From contig JADJVQ010000030.1 in NCBI GenBank assembly GCA_016710525.1, positions 1-64,000 on the forward strand: a stretch of DNA of 64,000 bases, given 5' to 3'. Below are positions 57,525 through 64,000 of this stretch, piece by piece; position 1 is the first letter of the stretch; each line of letters opens with the position of its first letter. A program made the position numbers and the translations under genes. Under the pieces are notes generated by a model that was not told the origin of the DNA, made no database searches, and worked only from the letters and a program-made list of their open reading frames with translations. The DNA comes from Burkholderiaceae bacterium. GTDB taxonomy: Bacteria > Pseudomonadota > Gammaproteobacteria > Burkholderiales > Burkholderiaceae_E.

Positions 57525-60500
57525 CAGGAACCTGCCCCGGCGCTGCCGGCAGCCGGAGCGGCCAGCGGATCGACGGCGGGTCTGCCCGCGCCCGCCGCCG
57601 CGGCATCATGCGCAGGGGCGCCGCCGCCCTCATGCCCGGGCGGGACGACGATGCGCCGGCGGCGCGCCAGCAGGGTGTAGACCGTGGGAACCACGAACAG
57701 CGTCAGCACGGTGCCCAGGCTCATACCGCCCACGATGACCATGCCGATCTGACGGCGGCTCTCGGCCCCGGCACCCGAGGCCAGCGCCAGTGGCACTGCG
57801 CCCAGCACCATCGCACCGGTCGTCATCAGGATGGGACGCAGACGCAGGCTGGCCGCCTCGATCACAGCCGAGAAGGTTTCGCGGCCCTCGTCACGCAGCT
57901 GATTGGAGAATTCGACGATCAGGATGCCGTGCTTGGTGATCAGGCCCACCAGGGTGATCAGGCCGATCTGGCTGTAGACATTCATGGTGCCGCCGGTCCA
58001 CTGCAGCAGCGCCAGCGCACCGGTCATCGACAGCGGCACCGTCAGCATGATGATCAGCGGATCGACGAAGCTCTCGAACTGCGCCGCCAGCACCAGGTAG
58101 ATGAAGGCCAGCGCCAGCATGAATGTGACCAGCAAGGCCGACGAGGACAGCTTGAACTCGCGGGTCTGGCCGTTGTAATCGACCGCGTACCCGGGCTTGA
58201 GATGCTTGCGCGCGGACTCTTCGAGGAAGTCGACCGCCTCGCCCAGCGACGTGCCCGCCGCCAGGTTGGCGGTGATGGTGACCGCGCGACGCTGTCCGAA
58301 GTGGTTGAGCTCGCGTGCTGCCACCGCCTCCCGCGCACTGACCAGGCTGGACAGAGGCACCATGGCGTCGCCGCGGGCGCGCACGAAGATGTTGGAGATG
58401 TCCCCCGGAGTCGTGCGCTTGGCCGGGTCGACCTGCACGATCACGTCGTACTGTTCACCTTCGCGCTTGAAGCGGGTCACCTGCCGGCCGCCCAGCGAGG
58501 TTTCGAGCGAACGGCCAATCGATTCGACCGGTATCCCGGAATCGGCGGCCCGGTCACGGTCGATACGCACCTTGATCTCGGGCTTGTTCAGCTTGAGGTC
58601 GCTGTCGACCCCTTGCAGCCGGGGATCGCGCTGCAGTTCGGCCAGCATGGGCGCGATCACCTGCTGCATGCGCTCGTGCGTGTCGGAGGTGAGGATCACG
58701 AAATTGATCGGACGCTCGCGCGGCGACTGGCCCAGCGACGCCGGCGCGATCGCGAACGCCAGCACGCCGGGAATCGCCAGCAGCTTGGGCTGCAGTTCCT
58801 TGATGATGTCGGGCACGCGGCGCTCGCGCGCGTCCCAGTCGACCAGCCGGGTGAACGTGATGCCCTGGGAGACGGTCGGAGAGCCCGCAACGACGAAGAT
58901 CCGGTCGGCCTCCTTGACGGTGCCCAGGAGCGATTCGAGCTGGCGCGCGTACTTCCGGGTGTACTCCACCGAAGCGCCGTCGGGACCGTTGAAGATGCCG
59001 ACGATGGTGGACCGATCCTCGATCGGGGCGAGCTCGCGCTTCATGCCGGTGAACAGGACATAGCTGGCACCGCCCACGCAAACCCCGACCACGATCACCA
59101 GCCAGCGCTGGCGCAGCGTGAATCGCAGCATCGCGGTATAGCCGCGCACCATCGCGCCCATCACCGTGTCGACGCCGCGCACGAAGAAATTGGGCTTCGG
59201 ATTGTGCTTGAGCAGCACCGAACACATCATCGGCGACAGCGTGAGCGCGACGAATCCGGACACCAGCACCGCGCCGGCGAGGGTCAGCGCAAATTCGATG
59301 AACAGGCGGCCGGTGCGCCCGGTGGTGAAGGCCACCGGCGCATACACCGCGGCCAGCGTGAGCGTCATCGCGACCACCGCGAAGCCAACTTCGCGCGCAC
59401 CGCGAAAGGCCGCCTCCTTGGGCGCCATGCCCGATTCGATGTGCCGGTAGATGTTCTCGAGCACGACGATCGCATCGTCGACGACCAGGCCGATCGCCAG
59501 CACCAGCGACAGCAGGGTGAGCGTATTCAGCGAGAAGCCGGCCGCGAGCATGATCGCGCAGGAGCCGATCAGGCAGACCGGAATGGTGACCAGCGGAATG
59601 AGGCTGGCGCGCACCGTCCCGAGGAAAAGGAAGATCACCAGCGCCACCAGGACCACCGCTTCGCCGATGGTCTTGTACACGGACTGGATCGAACGGTCGA
59701 TGAACAGCGTGTTGTCGTTGGCGATGTCGACGGAGATGCCGGGCGGCAGGTCGGCGCGGATCTTGGGCAGTTCGGCGCGCAGCGCGTTGGCCAGGGTCAG
59801 GGGATTGGCGGTGGCCTGCTTGATGACCCCCAGCGAAATGGCGTTGCGCCCGTTGAAGCGCACGTTGGTACGCTCGTTCAATGGGGCGAGTTCGACCCGC
59901 GCGACCTCCTTGATGCGCACCGGATAGCCATTGACGCTGCGCACGACCACGTCCTCGAATTCGGACACGCGCTGCAGGTCGGTTTGCGACACCACGGTGA
60001 ATTCGCGCTGCGAACTTTCGATCCGGCCCGAGGGCACCTCGACGTTCTGGCGGCGCAAGGCATCTTCGACATCGCCCGGCGTCAGGCGATAGCCGGCAAG
60101 GCGGTCGGGGTCGAGCCAGATGCGCATCGCGTACTTGCGCTCGCCGAACACCCGTACGTCGGCCGCACCGGGAAGGGTCTGCAGCTTCGGCTTGATGAAG
60201 CGGTTGGCGATGTCGGAGACTTCGAGCGCCGATCGGGACTCACTGGAGAAGGCCAGCCAGATGATCGGGTTGGCGTCGGCCTCGACCTTGGCGACGACCG
60301 GTTCGTCGACCTCCTGGGGCAGCCGCGCGCGAACCCGCGCGACCCGATCGCGCACATCGGCTGCCGCGCCGTCGGGATCGCGGTCGAGGCGAAAGCGCAC
60401 GGTGATCTGGCTCTGCTCGGAACGCGAGATCGACGTCAGCACGTCGACGCCTTCGATGCCCGCGATCGAGTCTTCCAGCGGCTTGGTGACCTGCGACTCG

Positions 60501-60676
60501 ATGATGTCGGCCGAGGCGCCCAGGTACTTGACTTCGACGGTGACGACGGGCTCGTCGATCTTGGGGTATTCGCGCACGGTCAGTCGCGAATACGAGACCA
60601 GCCCGAGCAGCACGATGACCAGCGAAAGCACCGTCGCAAAGACGGGCCGCTTGATGCAGATGTCGGAAATCACCAT
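57524..60676 (-). CDS. RND multidrug efflux permease (HAE1/AcrB type)
   Basis: The product has 1050 residues from the ATG at 60676 (MVISDICIKRPVFATVLSLV), the standard start of this family. The twelve-helix plan includes the transmembrane proton-relay aspartates in LVLAIGLVVDDAIVVLENIY, and the GVPGVLAFAI-type porter segments. LLTPMMCSVLL-like helix ends and two large periplasmic loops are present. It exports drugs or other hydrophobic compounds with the upstream adaptor. The frame also stays open through the adaptor gene because of a G8 run, but a real fusion would place the adaptor's periplasmic end next to a cytosolic start and is unlikely. Confidence 0.95.
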   Translation of the reverse strand: MVISDICIKRPVFATVLSLVIVLLGLVSYSRLTVREYPKIDEPVVTVEVKYLGASADIIESQVTKPLEDSIAGIEGVDVLTSISRSEQSQITVRFRLDRDPDGAAADVRDRVARVRARLPQEVDEPVVAKVEADANPIIWLAFSSESRSALEVSDIANRFIKPKLQTLPGAADVRVFGERKYAMRIWLDPDRLAGYRLTPGDVEDALRRQNVEVPSGRIESSQREFTVVSQTDLQRVSEFEDVVVRSVNGYPVRIKEVARVELAPLNERTNVRFNGRNAISLGVIKQATANPLTLANALRAELPKIRADLPPGISVDIANDNTLFIDRSIQSVYKTIGEAVVLVALVIFLFLGTVRASLIPLVTIPVCLIGSCAIMLAAGFSLNTLTLLSLVLAIGLVVDDAIVVLENIYRHIESGMAPKEAAFRGAREVGFAVVAMTLTLAAVYAPVAFTTGRTGRLFIEFALTLAGAVLVSGFVALTLSPMMCSVLLKHNPKPNFFVRGVDTVMGAMVRGYTAMLRFTLRQRWLVIVVGVCVGGASYVLFTGMKRELAPIEDRSTIVGIFNGPDGASVEYTRKYARQLESLLGTVKEADRIFVVAGSPTVSQGITFTRLVDWDARERRVPDIIKELQPKLLAIPGVLAFAIAPASLGQSPRERPINFVILTSDTHERMQQVIAPMLAELQRDPRLQGVDSDLKLNKPEIKVRIDRDRAADSGIPVESIGRSLETSLGGRQVTRFKREGEQYDVIVQVDPAKRTTPGDISNIFVRARGDAMVPLSSLVSAREAVAARELNHFGQRRAVTITANLAAGTSLGEAVDFLEESARKHLKPGYAVDYNGQTREFKLSSSALLVTFMLALAFIYLVLAAQFESFVDPLIIMLTVPLSMTGALALLQWTGGTMNVYSQIGLITLVGLITKHGILIVEFSNQLRDEGRETFSAVIEAASLRLRPILMTTGAMVLGAVPLALASGAGAESRRQIGMVIVGGMSLGTVLTLFVVPTVYTLLARRRRIVVPPGHEGGGAPAHDAAAAGAGRPAVDPLAAPAAGSAGAGS

Positions 60677-60693
60677 GGTCGGGCTCCTGGGTC

Positions 60694-62014
60694 TCAGCCG
60701 GCCGGCTTGGCGACCGGCGCGGCGGGATCGCGCGGGGTCCCCTGCGCGGCCCCTGCGGGCTTGGCGTCGGTGCTCAGCGGGGGGGGCGCGCGCCGGGCCG
60801 GCCGATGGCGTGCCGGCGGCCGGGGGCGCACCGGCAGGGCCGCCCGGCGCCCGACGGCCAGGCTCGACCACCCGCACTTCGAGCCCGTCCCTGGGCAGCT
60901 TGAGCTGGCCCGCCGTCACGACGAGGTCACCGGCGCTGAGGCCGGCGAGGATCTCGACCCGGCCGCTCTTGCGGATGCCGGTCTGCACCTTGGTGCGCAT
61001 CGCCTTGCCGTTGTCGATTCGATAGACGAAGTTGTCGGCGCCGATCGGCAGGATCGCTTCCTCGGGCACGACCACCGCGGTCGGCTTGTCCTGGAGCGTG
61101 ATGCGCGCCTTCGCGAACATGCCGCTGCGCAGGCTGCCGTCGGTGTTGGACAGGCGCCCCCGCGCCAGGACCGAGCGGCCGTTGGAATCGATCTGGGAAT
61201 CGAGCGCATCGAGCACGGCTCGATACTGCCTGCCGGGAAACGCGTCCACCGACAGCATGATGACCTGGCCGCGGCGCAGCTGACCGAGGTAGCGTTCGGG
61301 CAGGCGCAGATCGACCTTCATGCTGGAGACATCCTCGAGCACGACCAGTTCGGCGCCGTCTTTGACGAAGTCGCCCAGGCTGACGTTGCGCAAGCCCAGC
61401 ACGCCCGCGAAGGGTGCCGCGATGCGGGTCTTGGCCAATTGCGCCTCGGCCAGCTGCAGCCGCGCCTCCTGCACCTTGAGGTTGGCCGCCGCCTGGTCAC
61501 GGGCGCTGGAACTGACGAAGTTGCGCTTGGCCAGATCTTCGGTGCGTTCGAAGCTGGTCTGAGCGAGGCTCAGTTCGGCGCGGCTCTGTTCGGCCTGGGC
61601 CGCCAGCACCGATCCGTCGAGCTCGATCAGCGGTGCGCCGCGGGGCACACGGGCCCCGTCGCTGAACCCGATCTTGACGATGCGTCCGGCGATCTCGGGC
61701 TTCATGACGACGGTTTCGTTGGCGCGCAGATTGCCCACCGCGGAGATCTCGTCGGCCAGCGCCACGTGCTCGGCCTTGCTCGCCTCGACCCCGATCGGCC
61801 CGCGCGGCCCCTTGGCGGCGCCATCGGCAGATTTGCCCGGACCTTTGGACTCGGTCCCCTCGCCCGACTTGCCGGCCGCCCGGCCGGCAGCGGGGTCGGC
61901 CTTGCCGCCGATTTCGAGCGCTGACGACTGCCCGCCCCGGTTATAGGAGTAGCCCCACCAGCCCGCGCCAGCCAGCCCCGCGAGCGCCGCCGCCACCACG
62001 AAAAATCGTTTCAT
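60694..62014 (-). pseudogene. RND efflux membrane fusion (adaptor) protein with G8 frameshift
   Basis: The gene reads ~440 residues from the ATG at 62014. An N-terminal membrane or signal helix (FFVVAAALAGLAGAGWWGYS), a linker rich in Gly/Lys, and the lipoyl/hairpin regions (AVGNLRANETVVMKPEIAGR, RIAAPFAGVLGLRNVSLGDF) lead to the beta-barrel (RSVLARGRLSNTDGSLRSG). The reading then meets eight consecutive G (60779-60786; C8 on the coding strand). With eight, the frame runs on into the pump gene. With seven, it ends naturally (LSTDAKPAG... AKPAG, stop at 60694), 17 bp before the pump start. The adaptor links the pump to the outer membrane exit duct. Confidence 0.88.
60779..60786. repeat. G8 homopolymer in the efflux adaptor gene
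   Basis: Eight consecutive G on the plus strand lie in the coding region of the adaptor. Slippage by one base decides between a normal adaptor stop and read-through into the permease. Confidence 0.8.
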
Positions 62015-62135
62015 CCGCCCTCTCTCCGAACCGGCCAATCTAGCACAGCCTGGGTCGCCGTTCCGTGCAACCTGACTCGCGATTTTGAGGTATTGCTACC
62101 ATCGAAGTCCGTTTCAGAATGCACGTCCCGCCGCG

Positions 62136-63332
62136 ATGCCAGCCTTCCCCCCTGAGATCCCTTTCGCCCGTCTGGCCGTCCGGAACCTGCCGGTTTCCCG
62201 CATCCGCGAAGTGGCCAACGCCGGCATCGGCAACCCGGATGTGCTCGCATTCTGGTTCGGCGAGCCCGACGGCGTCACCCCCGCGTTTATCCGGAGTGCC
62301 GCGGCCGCCGCCCTGGACGCGGGCAGCACTTTCTATTCGCACAACCTGGGGATCGCGCCGCTGCGCGAGGCCTTGTCGCGCTACCTCGGGCGCTGGCATC
62401 GACCGGTGTCCGCCGAGCGCATCGCCGTGACGAGCGCCGGCGTCAATGCGCTGATGCTGGCCGCGCAGCTGATCATCTCGCCCGGCGACCGGGTGGTGGC
62501 GGTCGTTCCCCTGTGGCCGAACGTGACCGAGATCCCGCGCATCCTGGGCGCCGAGGTCGAACGGGTGCCGCTGCATCCCGATGCCCAGGGCCGCTGGGTG
62601 CTCGACCTCGAGCGTCTGCTGCAGGCGATGACGCCCGGCACCCGCGCGGTCATCATCAATTCACCCGGCAATCCGACCGGCTGGGTAATGCCGAAAGCCG
62701 ACATGAGCGTGCTGCTAGACCATGCACGTCGCATGGGTATCTGGATCATCTCGGACGAAGCCTACGAGCGACTGGTGTTCAACGACGACCCGCAGGCCGA
62801 TGGCAGGTTCTGCGCGCCCTCCCTGCTCGATATCGCCGACCCGCAGGATCGCGTCATCGTGGCGAATACGTTCTCGAAGGCCTGGCAGATGACCGGCTGG
62901 CGCCTGGGCTGGCTGGTGGTCCCGCCCAGCCTGCTGGACGATCTGGGCAAGCTGATCGAGTTCAACACCTCCTGCGCGCCCGGCTTCGTGCAGCAGGCGG
63001 CCGTCGCTGCACTGGAGGACGGCGAACCCCATGTGCGCGCCTTCGTGCAAGAGCTGCGGCTGCGTCGCGATACGCTGCTGGCGGCGCTGGCAACGGTCGA
63101 TGGCCTGTCGGTCGGCAGCCCTGAAGGCGCGATGTACCTGTTCTTCAAGGTGAGCGGCGTGCTCGACAGCCTGGCACTGGCCAAGGATCTCGTGCGCGAG
63201 GCCGGGCTCGGGCTGGCACCCGGGTCGGCTTTCGGGCCGGAAGGCGAAGGCTATCTGCGCTGGTGCTTCGCCAAACCGGCGCCGATGCTCGAGGAAGGCG
63301 CCCGGCGCCTGCGCGCGCATCTGCAGCGCTGA
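62136..63332 (+). CDS. Class I pyridoxal-phosphate aminotransferase
   Basis: The product has 398 residues from the ATG at 62136. The fold type I pattern is clear: ITSAGVNALMLAAQ-like segment, NSPGNPTGWVMPKADM with the conserved Asn, WIISDEAYERLVF with the cofactor-binding Asp and Tyr, and the Schiff-base lysine in ANTFSKAWQMTGWRLGW (near residue 250). The C-terminal LRWCFAKPAP has the substrate-carboxylate arginine. It transfers amino groups between amino acids and 2-oxoacids; the exact substrate is not known. It is divergent from the efflux adaptor gene and convergent with rnhA, only 2 bp away. Confidence 0.92.
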   Translation: MPAFPPEIPFARLAVRNLPVSRIREVANAGIGNPDVLAFWFGEPDGVTPAFIRSAAAAALDAGSTFYSHNLGIAPLREALSRYLGRWHRPVSAERIAVTSAGVNALMLAAQLIISPGDRVVAVVPLWPNVTEIPRILGAEVERVPLHPDAQGRWVLDLERLLQAMTPGTRAVIINSPGNPTGWVMPKADMSVLLDHARRMGIWIISDEAYERLVFNDDPQADGRFCAPSLLDIADPQDRVIVANTFSKAWQMTGWRLGWLVVPPSLLDDLGKLIEFNTSCAPGFVQQAAVAALEDGEPHVRAFVQELRLRRDTLLAALATVDGLSVGSPEGAMYLFFKVSGVLDSLALAKDLVREAGLGLAPGSAFGPEGEGYLRWCFAKPAPMLEEGARRLRAHLQR

Positions 63333-63334
63333 CT

Positions 63335-63799
63335 TCAGCTCGCCGACGAGGACGCGCCCCCGACCCCTCGATTGGCGAGCGCGTCGGCCCGCTCGTTCTC
63401 GACATGCCCGTTGTGCCCGCGCACCCATCGCCACGAGACCGTGTGCAGCGCAACGAGCGAGTCGAGTTCGCGCCAGAGGTCGGCATTCTTGACCGGCTTG
63501 CGATCGGAGGTCAGCCAGCCGCGCACCTTCCAGCCTTTGATCCATTCCGAGATGCCCTTCTGGACGTACTGCGAATCGGTGTGCACGACCGCCCGGCTGG
63601 GCCGCTTGAGCGCCTCGAGTGCGCGGATCACGGCGGTGAGTTCCATGCGGTTGTTGGTCGTGAGGCGCTCGCCGCCGAAGAGCTCGCGCTCGTGTGCGCC
63701 GGCGCGCAGCAGCGCGCCCCATCCGCCGGGGCCCGGATTGCCTTTGCAGGCCCCATCGGTGTAAATGTCGATCGTGTCGGGTTCGGTCTTTTCGGTCAT
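63335..63799 (-). CDS. rnhA: Ribonuclease HI
   Basis: The product has 154 residues from the ATG at 63799. All four catalytic acids are seen: IDIYTDGACKGNPGPGGWGA (Asp), TNNRMELTAVIRALE (Glu), VHTDSQYV (Asp), and VRGHNGHVENERADALA (His and Asp). It degrades the RNA of RNA-DNA hybrids. The C-terminal VGGASSSAS tail is short and species-specific. It follows a methyltransferase gene by 16 bp on the same strand. Confidence 0.96.
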   Translation of the reverse strand: MTEKTEPDTIDIYTDGACKGNPGPGGWGALLRAGAHERELFGGERLTTNNRMELTAVIRALEALKRPSRAVVHTDSQYVQKGISEWIKGWKVRGWLTSDRKPVKNADLWRELDSLVALHTVSWRWVRGHNGHVENERADALANRGVGGASSSAS

Positions 63800-63815
63800 G
63801 GACGAATCGTAGCGT

Positions 63816-64000
63816 TCAATCGGGACGGTGCATCGAGGCTGCCCGCACAGGCGTGTCGATCGGCTCATTGGCCGCGGGCACGATCCGTGCCCCCGCGACC
63901 ACTGCCGGCGCGTTGGCCGGCCGCAGCCGCCGCACCGGACCGACCAGCCGCATCGAATGGACCCGCTTGACAGCGGACAGGGAGTAGATCGCGCCGCAGA
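63816..64000 (-). CDS. SAM-dependent methyltransferase, C-terminal part
   Basis: The last 61 residues of a gene that continues beyond the window are visible. They include the AIYSLSAVKRVHSMRLVGPV stretch, typical of the end of the class I methyltransferase that precedes rnhA in Burkholderiales. The stop is at 63816-63818. The tail (IVPAANEPIDTPVRAASMHR) is variable. Identification rests on this short piece plus its position next to rnhA. Confidence 0.7.
   Translation of the reverse strand, partial: CGAIYSLSAVKRVHSMRLVGPVRRLRPANAPAVVAGARIVPAANEPIDTPVRAASMHRPD

Noticed and set aside
57608..61924. A 1438-codon open frame on the plus strand opposite the efflux genes
   Set aside because: It is the antisense shadow of a GC-rich gene: His/Arg/Gln-rich composition, no domain, and exact opposition to a known RND permease.
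57524..62038. A continuous 1504-codon frame that looks like an adaptor-RND fusion protein
   Set aside because: The join depends on a G8 run; with seven G each gene has a normal end and start 17 bp apart, and the fusion would conflict with membrane topology.
1..64000. CRISPR array, tRNA, rRNA or prophage genes
   Set aside because: No regularly spaced repeats, cloverleaf-like tRNA sequence, rRNA signature or phage structural gene was found by reading; short tandem repeats are coding or 16-bp doublets.

Overview
The window reads as chromosomal DNA of a high-GC betaproteobacterium, most likely of the Burkholderiales. The reasons are two Bug/TctC-type solute receptors, a DUF2863 protein, a TAXI receptor, a methyltransferase-rnhA-dnaQ neighbourhood, PEP-CTERM proteins and uniformly GC-rich codon use. 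No rRNA, tRNA or CRISPR array was found. The only trace of a mobile element is a fragment of an IS3-type transposase near the left edge. Many genes overlap by ATGA/GTGA, so operons are easy to see.

Layout. 0.1-4.1 kb: a decayed PEP-CTERM protein, an IS3 relic, then a compact cassette of a small Tat-like two-cysteine protein, a PqqD-like protein, an HprK-like kinase and a nucleotidyltransferase-fold protein. This resembles a peptide-phosphorylating system without a lasso cyclase and is the best candidate for something new. 4.2-18.2 kb: mainly CoA-ester and organic-acid catabolism (dienelactone hydrolase, MaoC-like hydratase, TfdA-type dioxygenase, Bug receptor, reductase, TAXI receptor, HupE, nitronate monooxygenase, two CaiB/BaiF CoA transferases, IclR regulator, two small envelope proteins). 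18.5-24.2 kb: a four-gene operon of alkyl sulfatase, alpha/beta esterase, Bug receptor and acyl-CoA ligase, fitting uptake and breakdown of sulfate esters or other esters. 24.3-29.0 kb: queC, an N-acyl-D-amino-acid deacylase, and a FadJ-type trifunctional enzyme. 29.1-35.1 kb: a Fur-controlled iron locus (tonB-exbB-exbD, a broken hemP, a catecholate-type TonB receptor, a PiuC-type hydroxylase). 35.2-40.1 kb: quinone oxidoreductase, a small biotin carrier, a ferritin-like protein coupled to a two-subunit 2-oxoacid:ferredoxin oxidoreductase, and a 2[4Fe-4S] ferredoxin.

40.3-49.3 kb holds a complete sox operon (soxR, C, D, Y, Z, A, X, B, a SoxH-like metallohydrolase, and a divergent SoxS-like thioredoxin) for oxidation of thiosulfate to sulfate. 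Convincing ArsR-type operator/promoter arrangements lie in front of soxR and soxB. 49.3-56.6 kb: DUF2863, an S41 lipoprotein peptidase, then a PEP-CTERM protein translationally coupled to PgaD-, PgaC- and PgaA-like exopolysaccharide genes. 56.8-64.0 kb: dnaQ, an RND efflux pump with its adaptor, an aminotransferase, rnhA and the tail of a methyltransferase.

One theme cuts across the window. At least eight otherwise normal genes are broken by single-base frameshifts, most of them apparent losses of one base beside G/C runs, and one intergenic tract is almost pure G+C homopolymer. This looks more like indel error in the assembly than biology. Apparent fusions (for example adaptor-RND, esterase-sulfatase) should not be taken literally until reads are checked.
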